A DNA stretch of 64,000 bases from Epiperipatus broadwayi (Eukaryota > Onychophora > Udeonychophora > Euonychophora > Peripatidae): positions 184,001-248,000 of the forward strand of contig JAQFVV010000455.1 of NCBI GenBank assembly GCA_028023455.1, written 5' to 3'. Shown piece after piece: positions 47,291-60,133 of this stretch. Numbering within the stretch: position 1 is the stretch's first letter; each line of letters opens with the position of its first letter. Under the pieces are notes generated by a model. The model did no database searches. It was not told the DNA's origin and was given only the letters and a program-made list of their open reading frames with translations. The translations under genes and the position numbers were made by a program.

Positions 47291-48910
47291 AGCATATATT
47301 TTTAAGTCGTAATATCATAACTTTTCTTTAGCATCTACATATATTTCTTATCATTATATAAATTTTACTATTATTATTACTTATCTCCCCTATTCTTTGT
47401 TGTATTAATAAAGAAAAAGCAGTTTTAAATAGAACAAATTGTTAAATAATGGTTTTAATTATAAATAATTTATAATATTATATAAATAGTAATATATACG
47501 AAATTGTTGGAATTGCAGAGTTTATAAATGTTTCACATGTTTGTGAAAGATGTAATAAAAATGATTAAAAAAAATAAAGGCTGGGAGGAAGTAGGTAATA
47601 ATAATAGTAAAATGTATTTAATGAAAAGAAATATATATAGATGCTAAAGAAATATTATATTATGAATTAAAAGGAGATTGCCTTGATAACAATTTCAAAT
47701 TGTTGATCGTTATTGATATTGAGATTATCTAAATGTTGACTGGTTTTTAATGATATATATATATTTGAAGATTTTTGATGATGATTACAAGGAAGTACTT
47801 GAAACATTGAAAACATGTGTATAAGGTATTGGAATATATATGGGTTCATGAAAAGAAAATTTTTTTAAAAAGAAAAAGATAAAAAACAATTTTATTAAAT
47901 TTTTTATATGTGAAATGTTATTTGGAACTATATTTTTTTTTAAAAAAATGAGTTTATTGTTATTAATTTCTTTTTAATAATAATGATAATGTTTTTTAAA
48001 AAAAAATGTTATACTGTGTTTTGCAACATCTATATAGTAAACTATCCAGTTACAAATTCATATAACACAAATGCTAATAAATGTGGGTGTTTTTTGATTA
48101 GGTTGTACACCTAAAAATGTCTATTATTCTTTCAGCCTGCATAATAAGTTTTTATTGATTACTGCAATTAAAACTCTGTGCCTGCAGATTGTAATTATTT
48201 CTTTAAATGTAGTTTCCACTTACAATAGACTTCACCACATATAATCCATTAAAAATATGAAATTATGTATTGAAAAGAATTATTTATTCTCATGCTTTTT
48301 CTTTCCAGAATAACAATTATGATCTTATTAAAGAGCTATTACATTGCTTAACAGATGTGAAAATTCAAAACATTTTAAATAAAAATGTGAATATTTATGT
48401 TTATTAAGAAACGTTGTTAAAGGGAGAAAGAAAAATTTAAGGAAAATATATAAAAAGAAAATAAAGTAAATATTTTTTTTCTTCATATTATTTACTTGTT
48501 TTAACTTTAAAGAAATAAAACAGAGATAATTAAGTGAAATTTTATGTAATGTTTATTACATTTTTAAAGAAAAGAACAGAAAAAAAATGTTTTTAACATT
48601 TTATTAAAAAATGCTGTATTTAATTTATTAAAGCAGATTTTTCTCTTCTCTTTATCTCACTTTTCCTCAAAGACAAATGTAATGGTTTTTTTTTTCAAAT
48701 TAAAGGATTCTTATTTCTAATAATTAAAAAAAACAAGATAACTAGAGAGAAAATTTTTAATAAACAGATTATGATAATTAAAAATAAAAAAGGTGGAAAA
48801 TAATCTTTTTGTAAAAAAAAAGCTCAATTGGTCCAGGTTTAATGATATCATGTCTGAGGTAACATATCATTGAATGGATAACATAATTGTTCTAAAAAAT
48901 AACATGGGGG
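47291..48910. other. Unassigned AT-rich DNA
   Basis: About 1.6 kb with no supported feature. Confidence 0.45.
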
Positions 48911-49256
48911 AGGGGGCAGAATAAAACAGTGGACTTCAATTTCTAGTCAGCAGCTATCATTCTTAATCCAGCTGCATAAAAAACAAACCAATAGCTGTTT
49001 ACTTGTGAAGAGTGGGAAATTAATTTTGCAGTGTAAAGTAAAATTATTACTAGTTTGTAAAAAAACAATTTTGAAATAGATGTGAGGAGCAGGATAAAGC
49101 AATACATTGTCTAATAAGTAGCAGACATTCTTGATCCAGCTGCACAAAAGTAAAAAAAACTGGTTTACTTGTAAAAAAACAGTGAGAAATTAATTTTGTA
49201 GTCCAAAGTAAGACTAAGTGCACTATTAGTTTGCAAAAAAAGATTTTGCAATTCAT
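48911..49256. repeat. Tandem duplication, about 170-bp period, two units
   Basis: Units near 48911-49083 and 49084-49256 share GGGCAGAATAAA/GAGCAGGATAAA, CATTCTTAATCCAGCTGCA/CATTCTTGATCCAGCTGCA, GAAATTAATTTTG and TAGTTTG..AAAAAA. The overlapping minus-strand ORFs of 66 and 68 codons are two readings of the same repeat and show no known motif. Confidence 0.8.
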
Positions 49257-50134
49257 TTGAAGAACAGCATGTACTACGCTTTAGCTACAAGCTGAGCATT
49301 ACCAAACCAACACATAACCTGTTTCACTAAAAGAAAATGTAGAAGAAAATACCCTGGGAGATGTTTTTAACAAACTTTGTGTCTATTCAAAAGTGTGACT
49401 GTTTCAATCTATGTTCACCTGATCTGGAAATACATGCTATTATTAAATTATTATATTATAAAATGGATAAACTTAATGTGTATCAATCCCTGGAAATGTG
49501 TGTTAATTTGAAAGTTATCATTATGATGGAAATTTGAAGCGATAAAAAAGCTAAAAGAAGAATTTAAGTGAAAAATATTGGATAAATTTAACTTATCCTG
49601 AAAATTATTATTATAATTTTAAACTGAACATATAAAGAAACCAGAAGAAAAAGCTGACTGGAAAAGAAACTTAAAATTATAACTACAAAGGAAGCACTAA
49701 AAATATATACCCATAGTAAAATAAGGCATAGTTAATGAGTATATTTTCATTTACACATTTTCATTTGTTTATTTACATTTACAATAAATTTTTAATATAA
49801 GTAATAATCAATAATAATAATTTCATTATTTTTTTTTCTAAAATATGGGACCTTCTCAATTTTTTATCTTTTATTGTGAAATGTTTTAGCTTTAATTAGT
49901 ATAAAAAGAAATAACTGTTAAAGTAAATGTTATTAATTAATAAAAACCAATAAAAATGACTTTGTTTATTATATAAAATTATATTTCTGTATGAATTGTG
50001 ATAGATTTGAATTATCATATTACTTATTTTTAAAAAAATATTTGTTACTCTTCTAGTAAACTTTGTTAAATAATTGTTAAAAAATTTCTGAAATTAATGC
50101 CTTTATGTTTTTGGTTTTCTGTTCTATGAATTTG
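49257..50134. other. Unassigned AT-rich DNA
   Basis: No supported feature. Confidence 0.45.
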
Positions 50135-50405
50135 CAATGTGTGTGAAAGACTTGATTTCATCATAACTTTGTGCTTTAAACAATTTGTAAATGATCTCAG
50201 CAAGATTATTTAAATTAAGGTAGATTAGGCATATACATTTATATTTTCTCTGTTCTTCACAGTCACAGTTCATAAAGTCCTTACAAACCTGAACTAGATT
50301 TAGAAGTGTAACAGTTAATTTATATACATGAGGATGTATAAGTTTGTGATTGTATCTCCAGATAGTTTTTTGGGTAGTGCAAGTATCAAGATCACCTTTA
50401 AAGTC
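50135..50405 (-). CDS. Possible exon of an unrecognised gene
   Basis: One minus-strand frame is open for about 87 codons and ends in TAG at 50135-50137. It lacks an ATG at its start, so it would have to be an exon; an in-frame TGA lies just upstream near 50410, next to AG dinucleotides that could serve as splice acceptors. Part of the product reads IWRYNHKLIHPHVYKLTVTL, VCKDFMNCDCEEQ and YLNLNNLAEIIYKLF, with seven Cys-free helical stretches around a Cys-rich middle. Codon content is less AT-biased than in chance ORFs nearby. I do not recognise the family. Chance cannot be excluded in 64 kb. Confidence 0.3.
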
Positions 50406-50410
50406 TGTTC

Positions 50411-51092
50411 ACTGCACTTTATATTTACCGATTGGAAATTAGTTTATAGGTCACTAGATTCATGATTTTATATAGCTAAAGGTTTGATGATAATCAACAT
50501 GTATTATGATCCCAGTATTTTTGCTGCTATGATAGATTATTTGCACTTTATTATGTGCATGAAGACAATTGTTTTTATATTATGCCCTAAGTTTGACAAT
50601 GTCTAAATAATTAGGCCACATTGTGATATTGAACCTCCTTTAGACCGAGTTACCAGGGATGACAATTGATTACTCATGTTTAATCTTGGTGATGTAACTT
50701 ATAATTCCTATAATAACTTATTTTTCTATGCCGATTTCTCTCATGATGCTTTATAGTTGTTAGTAAGTTCATTCTAAATGCTAATTAAGATAATTATGAT
50801 ATTCAGTGAGGATGATGATTGTCATCTTCCCATGTTAACCCCTATAGTCATTCAGTTTCAAATGATGTCTCAACCATGGGTGTGGTCATAACCAAGCTAT
50901 GATGGACAGTACACAAAATGTCACATAACTTAAAGTTTAAATATAATTACACCTCTTCACTTTTAAGTGAGTAAGACATACAATAAAACATGTTATGATT
51001 TAACTTTATGTATACATTTTTAGATACATCTAATATTTATATATATTTTTTGATAAATTTCAGACTTCTATTCTATCACACCTTCCTGAAAT
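50411..51092. other. Unassigned DNA
   Basis: Somewhat less AT-rich at 50600-50930; no motif recognised. Confidence 0.4.
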
Positions 51093-51108
51093 ATATCCAC
51101 ACACACAT

Positions 51109-51166
<58 letters not shown>
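51093..51166. repeat. (AC)n(AT)n microsatellite
   Basis: CA repeats of about 25 bp followed by about 46 bp of AT. Confidence 0.95.
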
Positions 51167-51168
<2 letters not shown>

Positions 51169-52360
51169 CATAATAAATTTTTATTACTAATATATGTATC
51201 AATTGCTTGAGATGAAGTGGAGAACAATGGACTGAAAAATACTGACTTCAGATTCCTCTACTTATATATAACAGATTATATATATATTATATCAATACAC
51301 AGAATAAATAATCTGATGTCATGCATGCAATGGGCTATAATCAACTGGATTGCTTTTATACATTTTACAGAAAAATGAAAGTGAAATTAATTTGGGAAAG
51401 ATGTGTAATTTTTTCATGCATAGAAAAGCAAAAAGTAGTTTTGCAAATACGTTTCTTATTTTATAAACATGAATGAGAACATGGGCATAGGCTTAATCCC
51501 AGTATTATTAAAATAGACTATGAAGAATCAAATGATAAAAACAACAGACATAAGGTAGATTGATTCAATGCCAGATGAATATGTGATGAATTAGAATACA
51601 AATAGCATTCAAATAAATAAACAATGAAATTCTTAAATGTAGTTATTGAAAGTTAATATGTTACAGTTTATTAACCATAGATAGAATAATAATGTCTTGA
51701 AAGTATATAATGATATAAAGATTAAATTATATAATCAGTTACAATGTTAACTATGTCATATATAAATTTTATTAATCTTGTAAAAACGCATCATATGATT
51801 TGGTTGAAAATTATTTTTTAATTTTTTTAATTCTACACCACAAAGTAATACGTCCTAATGAATATAAATATAATAAAAAACTATGCTTTAAAAGAAAATA
51901 GTATTTCTTAACTAAAAAATGTTCAATATTTTATAGTGGTGATAGAGATCATTTGATAACAAAATTCCATAGAAAAGCATTAGAAGAGAAAATACAGCAA
52001 TAATTTAAAGCACTATAGTGCGGTTTAAAGCCCGTGATAAAGAAATGTTAAAAAGGAAAGAGCTTATAAATCAAGCAAAACGTATTAATATTTAAAAGCA
52101 AAAATTAATTAATAAAACAAATTTAACAGAGAGGTGTTCGTAATAAAGTTTAATGAACAGGAAAATTAATAACAGTATGAAAAGTCAAAAAATACATCCT
52201 TAATTAACGACAAAACATTATAGTTGTTTCATCTTATTTTTCTTAGTTTAACATATAATCAAAGTAATACCCTATGATTCTCTAACACATTACTCTTAAA
52301 TAGAAAATTTATCTTTTTACTCCAGTTTTACACTTAGTATAAGTTTCACTATCAGTAGAT
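51167..52360. other. Unassigned AT-rich DNA
   Basis: No supported feature. Confidence 0.45.
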
Positions 52361-52554
52361 GTCAGATAGCGGTGCTTAAAAAAAACTCCTATCCAGTGCT
52401 ATTTGTATCCCTAGAATAGTTTCTACGTTGTAACTTTCATCAGTGCAGTCAGAATGTACTGCAATACATCTATAAGACTGTTTACTGATAAAAGCCATAA
52501 GGTTAAACTAGTCTGGTGATACATATAGCTATTTATTAAGCATAACCATCTGAC
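52361..52554. mobile_element. B-family subtype element, two hammerhead motifs head to head
   Basis: Ends GTCAGATAG and CATCTGAC are inverted. The minus-strand half (52361-52449) carries a hammerhead with intact CTGATGA and GAAAC at 52408-52449, and the plus-strand half a second one at 52479-52519 (CTGATAA, GTTAAAC, TAGTCTGG). Both halves show the B order after the core (GATACA, AGC, TTAAGCA). Helices I and II of both motifs are weak. This is the same head-to-head architecture as at 1-252 and 22776-23085. Confidence 0.65.
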
Positions 52555-52904
52555 ACATTTTGCTTACTCAAACAGACATTGTGTAGCAGAATTGGCATAA
52601 GAAATAATTTGCTACATTTAATATATATAGTAGAAGAAATACTTTACTCTATTTATTCTTTTTCATAGTTATCCATTATAGAAGTAAATTACCAATCTAC
52701 ACTACATGGGATGACCTTATGTCCAAATCTTTGCTCCAGTTTTTGACTCATACTATTATATCCTTGAAAGCAACCTCTATATTTTTCATTTTATTGAGAT
52801 AGTAGGCTGGAAATTTATAATAAATCTAAAGTTTTTATCTGTAAAGTTGTATAAATCTCATACTCTGACAGGAATTTTTATTCGAATATATATATATAAA
52901 AGAT
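52555..52904. other. Unassigned AT-rich DNA
   Basis: No supported feature. Confidence 0.45.
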
Positions 52905-53560
52905 ACAGTTTATCATCATAAAATTTATAATCATTATTGATCTCTGCAAGATGGTTTCTCCAAATTTGATCCAGTTTTTCTGATTCTTAGCTATTCTTTT
53001 CTGCAACACACTACCAAACTTTCTTATTCCATCCATCCATCTCATATGTGATCTCTTTCTGGGCATTTTACAATCATTTGGGATCCTTAAGATTTCAACT
53101 ACCCATATATTACCATCTCTTATAATAATATGTCCAGCCCAGCTCCATTTTAACCTATTATTTCATTATAATATTTTATTTTTGAGCTCTTTTTATTCTT
53201 CTTAACATACAACTCTCCATACTTTATTGAGCTGGTCTGAAATTTTTCTATTGCTCTTTCACTAAGTGTGCAAATACCAAATCCATAAGTAAAAACTAGT
53301 AAAATACATTTATTGAAAACTATTCTTTTCAAATAAATAAATATTTTTTTTTTTCAATATTAAGTTATTTTTGTCAAGAACACCCCATCCAAATTTGATT
53401 CTATGACTAATTTTATCTCTTATATTTATAGGTGTTAACTTTTCCTAATTCATAATTTTTAACCTTTCTTTTCTCCTTTTATTTTTAGATCAAATTTTTA
53501 ATAATTCTTACATTTTCTGAAGTTTTGAAATATTATTTGCAAAAACAATGAAAATAACTG
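52905..53560 (-). pseudogene. RTE retrotransposon 3' half, degraded
   Basis: Minus-strand fragments: KRIVFNKCILLVFTYGFGIC, LSERAIEKFQTSS, KRSHMRWMDGIRKFGSVLQK and NWIKFGETILQ, which follow the RTE C-terminal order. The 3' tail is decayed (complement of TTATCATCAT near 52911). Multiple frameshifts. Confidence 0.78.
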
Positions 53561-54086
53561 CAAAATATACTTGAAGTAAATAAATGCTTAAGGATATTTT
53601 ATCTTTTCAAAGTGACTGTTGAATACAAGCTAATAATTTTATATTTTAAAGATGCATATAATTAAAAAAATTGCTGCTGCGGGTGCTGGCTTATAAAAAG
53701 TAAAAGATGAAATAATGAAGATAAAGAAGTCCTCATCAAATACCTGGAACAAAAACAAAATTAAAGAAATTGATGAATTTCAAGTGACGAAATTAGCAAA
53801 GAGAAGAGAAAAAATTAAAGAATGAAATACAGACAAGCTATGAAATCGGAGAAACTGAGACAAACATAAACAAAGGCAAAAATGCATGATGACAGAAAAA
53901 TCAGATATTACCATTTTAAATATTGGCAGCTTTTGTATCAAAATTAAATAATATACATCCTCATTTGCTTGTCATTTATTTTGAGGACTTAATTTTTATG
54001 TTCTAACATCTATTTAATAATTATAAACAACGTTTTTATTTGGAAATCTAATAATGTATATATTTAAACTTACATGGTGCTTTTTC
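53561..54086. other. Unassigned AT-rich DNA
   Basis: No supported feature. Confidence 0.45.
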
Positions 54087-56895
54087 AATCATCATCATCA
54101 TTAACATTTTCAACAATTATCGATCCTATTGCAGAATAAAGATTTCTCCAAGTTCAATCTAAATTCTTCAATCTCTTCTCCACATCACTCCAGAACACTT
54201 TTTTTTTATTTTATCTATCCATCTCACTTGTGGTCTCTTTCTTGGTCATTACAGTTTTTTCAAATCTAGTTTAAGATTTTAACTATCCATCTATTATCAT
54301 CTCTTCTAACAATGTGTCCAGCTCAATTTCACTTTACCTAATTGTTTTCTCACTCATGTATTTAGTTTTCAATCTCTTCTTGTTACTCCTAACATTCATC
54401 TCTCCATCCTTCATTGAATGGTCTGAAGTCTCGGTATTGCTCTTCTGTTAAATGTCTATATCTCATATCTATAAGTATGAACTGGCCAACACATTTATTA
54501 AAAAAACTTTCTTTTCATATGCATAGGCGTATTTCCTTTTAATATTAACTTATTTCTGTCAAACGCATTCCAACCAATTTTAATTCTATGATTAATTTTA
54601 TCCATTATGTTTCCATCTGTAGTAATAATTTGACCAAAATATTTATAGTTGTTAACTTCTAATTCACCATTATCAATCTTTATTTTTATCTTTTGAGAAA
54701 ATCCATTGAACATTACTTTAGTTTTTTTATCATGTATATTTAGTCTTACTTTTCATCTGATAACTCTTGCAACATTTCTTGAAGCTCTAAAGCATTATTT
54801 GCAAAAACAACATCATCATCTGAAAAATCTAGATGATTTAAATAATCTCCATTAACTTTTACTTTCTTAGCATCTCATTTTAATCCACAAAATACTTCTT
54901 GCAAAACTACTGCAAAAAGTTTTGGAAAAATGGAGTTACCCTGCCATATACTCCTCTCAATCCTAATCTTTCTAGTATCATTGTTTTCAATTGTTGCTCA
55001 TGAATTTTTATAAATATTCTTCAGAATATGACAATATGATGCATTTATATCTTAATGGTCCAATGCTTTAATCACTGAAGAAATGCTTATAGAATGAAAT
55101 GCCTTTTTATAATTACAAGTTCAAAGCATCATATTTATTGTTCTTTTTTATAACTTCTCTAAATTTTTGGATATTAATCATTGTACTAAAGACACTTGTA
55201 AATCCAACTTGTTTTGGTAGGTTAAAATCCACAAGTTTGCTATAGATGAATTGTAATTCTTAGTCAGTCAAACTGCATGATTTAAGTAGAAATTAAATTA
55301 GTATTCTATGAATATTTTAAAAATTCTGCCCACTTGAAATCCACACACCATCAAATGATGCAATAGCAAACTGTGAAATGCTCGAATTCACAGAAAGTGT
55401 CACAAAGCTCAAAACAAGACATAATATTTCTGTGCAATGCCATCAAGCAGCCTGAAATAGCTAAGATAAACAAACTGTTTTCTTAGCCATAAGTTAGGCC
55501 CAGGAAATGGCATTTGTAGCTGTTTTTGATTGGTAACAATGCCCTCAAGTGGCCAAGTTCAGCTATGTAATTAGTACCTAAAATTCTTACCAATATTAGG
55601 ACAGTGTTTTACATTCTTTAGATTTTTATTGACCTCTAACTTTTTTACTAATTCACAATTATATTTTCTTGTATTTTTATCAACTTTTTCACACCATTTT
55701 ACAAAATCCAAAATATTCAAACTTTTTTAAATGTGTCATTTTTATACATTTTTATATTCTTATAAGTATTATTTTTATATCTTCTCCTTTACTTTTTTTG
55801 CATTCCTTCATATATTTATATATATTACTTTTTATAAATCTCCACATTAAAGGAATTGTATAAAAAAAAATTGCATTAGTGTATATGTGAAGATTTATAA
55901 AGAGTATTATATTTCTATATTCCTTCTTTTCTTTATAAATTGTCGTCTCAATCAAAATTTTACTGAGCAATTGCTGATTTTTAGTACCAGTTATATTTAT
56001 TGCAGTATTTAAAAGCATATCAGTTATCTCCCTATTGATTTCATTCAAATTTGGATCATGTTCAAATTCTGTTCATATTTGAAAACAATTTGCAAGTTGT
56101 AGTTTGAATTTATTATAATGTTTCTGAAGATCAGGAATATCTATTGTGAATACTGTTTTTCTTAATAATTTTTGCTTCTCTAATTTTGCAGTAACACATA
56201 TCTTACATCTTACTAATCGATGATCACTTCCTGCTGTTATAAGAACATTACAATCTTGAAATACATATTTTCTGTTAGTAAAAATATATTCCAATTCTGC
56301 TATATCTTCAAGTTGATGCTTTCATGTCCATTTTTGTTTAAAATTTTTCTCAAAATAATGATTTATAATATAAAGTTTTTCTTTTTCTTTAAACTCCATA
56401 AGCCTATGTTCTTTATCATTTTTGTTACCATAATCAAATTTGCCTAGACCACTTTCATACTTTCATTTGTTTATGAAAGTCCCTCATATCTATTTGAAAA
56501 TGTTGTTTGATCTGATCAAAAGCCTTTTGCACATTCATATAAAAATCCTTTACGTTTTCATCACAATGAGAAGAACTTGGGGCATAAATTTTAATTATCT
56601 GCATTTGGTATCTACCATTAAGTTGAGTACTTAATTTTGCCACTCTATCTAATACACCATAAATCTCCATTATGTTATTCTTCCACCTTTTATTTATAAT
56701 AAATCTTACTCTACTTGTACTTCAAATGTTTGTGCATTTGTAATAGAGTAAATGTCCACTTTTTAAATCAAATATTTCTTCACCTTTTCTTCTAACTTTA
56801 CAAAGTCCAATAATATCTCATTTAATATTAGATGCTCTTTTTCAAATTTGTGTAATCTTTCTTTGCTTGAAAGTGATTTGCAGTTATAAATACTT
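54087..56895 (-). pseudogene. RTE non-LTR retrotransposon, most complete copy (endonuclease plus RT)
   Basis: The only copy with both domains. From 56895 down on the minus strand: endonuclease start NCKSLSSKERLHKFE, VRRKGEEIFDLKSGHLLYYK, MEIYGVLDRVAKLSTQLNGR, IIKIYAPSSSHCDENVKDFY and SDHRLVRCKICVTAKLEKQK (catalytic SDH). A linker follows (EINREITDMLLNTA, YKEKKEYRN), then an unrelated insert at about 55262-55740. RT pieces continue below 55260, through MFNGFSQKIKIKIDNGELEV and YFGQIITTDGNIMDKINHRI, to a TCATCATCATCATT tail at 54087. The catalytic FADD is decayed to FSDD. Many stops and frameshifts. The N-terminal few residues of the endonuclease are missing. Confidence 0.88.
55262..55740. other. 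Unidentified insert inside the RTE copy
   Basis: RTE-like sequence stops at about 55262 and resumes at about 55740. The insert is less AT-rich (for example GCCATCAAGCAGCCTGAAAT, AAGTTAGGCCCAGGAAATGG, GCCCTCAAGTGGCCAAG) and matches no other part of the window. No ORF or clear terminal repeats. It could be another non-autonomous element or replaced DNA. Confidence 0.5.
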
Positions 56896-57299
56896 AAATA
56901 AAATATTGTAATCAAATGGCAGCCTGGGTCCACAATCAGGAAATTCTTAGCACTTTCACAGCCTCCTGAAAATAAGGACCATTATTTAGTTTTGTCTGTC
57001 ATAATTATAAAAATCAATTAAGAAAAAAAAGATCATTTATACACCCACACTCATTGTGGCTTCTAGAAGACGCAATTGACATTTCAATTAAGAACTATCA
57101 GGCAATCAAGAAGAAAAACCTTGGTGTTTCTTGGTCTCAGACTCAGAGATAAAACCTATCAATTCACCACCCTGGATAATAAGTGTTGGTGAGGAGCCCA
57201 ACCACATTCATATACTATATAAATAATAACATAGCAATAACAGTTGCAACTATAAAATTTACAAATTTGCCCTGCTCAGTTTCTTTAAGGCCTCATAGA
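56896..57299. other. Unassigned DNA between RTE copies
   Basis: No supported feature. Confidence 0.4.
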
Positions 57300-57745
57300 T
57301 CAAAAGGTCTCCAGCTAATATTAAAAGAAAAGAGATCTATATGTTTGAAAGGGAAAGTTTATCAGTTCTCACATATGTATATAAGAATTAGATACTTACT
57401 AGAAAAACAATTCAGAGATTTCAGACCACATAGCAAAATATGAAGAGATGCATACTATAAATAACAAGAAATTATATATGTATATAGGTGATAAAATAAA
57501 CAGTTATTACTAACACCATTTAAAGCATTAAGAGAGCTAAATGACGCTGGCTAGGAATATTGTTACGATACATGATACTAAATAGATAACTGAGGTTTTA
57601 AATTTAACCGCATGTGAGATGGATGAATGAAATAAGAAAGTTTGCTAGTGTGATGTGAAGAGAGATCACACAAATTGGATTAAGCTTGAAGACATTTTTA
57701 TCCTGCAGCGGGTCAATAACAGCTAAACATGCTGATGATATATAT
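57300..57745 (+). pseudogene. RTE retrotransposon 3' part, old copy
   Basis: Plus-strand traces of the RTE order: LKEKRSICLKGKVYQFSHMY (LKGN..CLKRKVFN), FRDFRPHS, then DNA matches to CATGTGAGATGGATGAATGA, AATAAGAAAGTTTGCTAGTG and CCTGCAGCGGGTCAATAA, ending GCTGATGATAT. Coding is lost. Confidence 0.7.
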
Positions 57746-58718
57746 ATATATTAAATTACGTAATTACGTATTATTAAGCAATGATGTGATTAATTTCTAA
57801 TCTAGTAAAATTTCAAACCTTAGTATTATTTAAATATAATGAAAACTTACTTACCTGGAAATTCCAGGAAATTTTATTCGATTTTCTTAATTAGATTACA
57901 AATTGTCCTTACAGGTATAATGTTTTAAACATCCATTGTATTTACGTCTTTGAACTATTATTTATTTTTGACATAAAGTTGTTTGAAGGACATTATTGTA
58001 TGTATCAACCGTTGCTACATTTAAAACGTTGCCTTTTAACTTTTCAATTTGATATCACCCGCAAGAAAGACTTTTAAAATGCAAAACACTTTCAAACAAG
58101 AGTTTTCTTTTTTCTTTCTGTAATTAATTGCTATGTAAAATGAAGGGGAGGTTTATTGTTCCATTTGACTAATAATGAAAAATTTAACTTATATTTAATG
58201 GTAATGTTAAAATATATGATTCATGATAAATGCATATCTTTGATTACAATTAGTGACGTTTTGAAAAATTGTAATATTTATTTTCAATTTTTATATTTCT
58301 TAGACTAATAATTTTTTGGCACACAGACGTAGTTTGTGACTGCTTTAGCTTAGGAAAGATGGAAAATGAAGGATGGAAAAGTGTTGAAAATATAGGAAAG
58401 ATTTCTAAGAATAAAATCAATGATAATAACAACAGCTAAAAATTATGAGAATACAACATGATTGGAAGGTTGGAAACAGAAAAAGAGAATATATAGAAAT
58501 AAGAAAATAAACTTTACTATAAAAATAATGTTTTTTTTTTTAATTATAATAAATATCATCATCATCAAATAGTTTATTACCAAATTCACCACTTCCTTTA
58601 TTTTCCTATAATACCTTATATAAATGCAATTTATCCACTCTACTTTGAACACTTTTTTAACAAAAAACCTGTTATTGTATAAATATGTGTTCTTTAAAAT
58701 TTTAAAACTAAAAAAAAA
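57746..58718. other. Unassigned AT-rich DNA
   Basis: No supported feature. Confidence 0.45.
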
Positions 58719-58850
58719 TACATGTATGAATACCCAATCTTAAGTTTCAACTGTCCTGCAGTCTTTTCAGAGCCATTAATTTAAAGTAAAAGTGGCTCTG
58801 AAGAAGACTGCAGGTCAGTTGAAACTTAAGATTGTGTATGCATATATGTA
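58719..58850. repeat. Inverted repeat E2 with hammerhead-like motif
   Basis: Arms 58719-58775 and 58793-58850 pair through TACAT, CAATCTTAAGTTTCAACTG, CCTGCAGTCTT and CAGAGCCA. The right arm has CTGAAGA, an ACTG/CAGT stem and GAAAC, the same order as E1 (24295-24323). No complete hammerhead can be drawn. Confidence 0.65.
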
Positions 58851-58969
58851 CAATAAAAGATTTTTGCTAAAAAGTGTCAAAAGTAGAGTGGACGAATTGC
58901 AAATAGTTTATTGTTCAGTAGTTCATAAAAAGTTTGAGCACTGTTTAAAATGATAACTACAACCATGAT

Positions 58970-59030
58970 CCATGTCCCTTGAGTCCAGTATCTACCACCC
59001 TATCACTGAATCAAACCACACAGAATAATA
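58970..59030 (-). repeat. tRNA-like SINE fragment, family 2
   Basis: Minus strand GTGTGGTTTGATTCAGTGAT, AGGGTGGTAGATACTGGACT and CAAGGGACATGGATCATGG, similar in order to 19509-19577. Confidence 0.4.
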
Positions 59031-60070
59031 TTATATTTAGAACAATGAAAACTTATTGTGAAATACTGGAACTCATTATATCAAATGTAAAAATGTATAA
59101 GTTAATAGATCTAAATATATGATAATTAATTTATATATATATAAATCATGTGATAACAGCCCATGGTTTTTTATACTGCATCTTCAACGTTAGTCAAGAC
59201 AGCCTCTATAAGCCAAAGATTTTTTTTTTCTGTTTTAAGAATTTAAATTTTTTAAGCATCAACATTAAGACCTTTGGGCAAGATTCATTAGTGTCACTGA
59301 GATATTGTCTAATTTATTTTTAAATAGCAAATCATGCACTTTAAAATTTAATTCTTTAATTTAAAAAAAAATCCAAAGACATGTGTATAACTGAACAGTA
59401 GCAATATCAAAGTACATTAATTCTGTCTTTATGTCTTTGATTGGATTGTCTTTTATAATCAATTTCTACACTATTTATGAAATTATTTTGAGAAAATTTA
59501 TGGTATAACTAAAAACTTGATTTTTTTTTTATGAAGTTTATTAAAATTTATGGTTTATGATGATTTTTACACAATAATTATACAATAATTACTTAAAACC
59601 AAAAAAATACATGTATAGACTTTGATTTTATTTGTATATGTTTTATTTTTAAAAATAGAAGGTACTAATTTGACTTTAATGTTACAAAGAAAAATATGGT
59701 AGTAAATTAACTATACCTTTTTCCATTGATCACATAACTTCAATATTTGTCAAGATTGATGTTGTGATAGGAATTTTTGAGATATTTTAAAAATTACAAA
59801 ATAATTTTAATATGTCCTGAGGGTGTACATTTAATATTAGTCAGGAAGTATCAATAAACAGAAATAAATGTAACACAACTTTAATAACAAAAACAATTTA
59901 TTTAATACTAATAAATAAAAGTGATAAGTAAATGGAAATTCCATAAGAATAAATAGTCTCTATTATTTATCTTTTAGTTTGCATGTTTAGTTTCTCATGC
60001 AGACAAGATAATATTATAACAATATTATGGGTTTGTATTACAAAGTCTCTTTAACACATATGTGCTTGTT

Positions 60071-60072
<2 letters not shown>
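59031..60072. other. Unassigned AT-rich DNA
   Basis: No supported feature. Confidence 0.45.

Positions 60073-60130
<58 letters not shown>
60073..60130. repeat. (TA)n microsatellite at the 5' edge of a Penelope-like copy
   Basis: About 58 bp of TA directly adjoining the truncated coding sequence. The run of IYIYIY in the predicted protein is its translation. Confidence 0.97.

Positions 60131-60133
<3 letters not shown>

Noticed and set aside
48947-49256. Two overlapping minus-strand ORFs that look alike
   Set aside because: They are two readings of the tandem duplication; no known motif and strong T bias.
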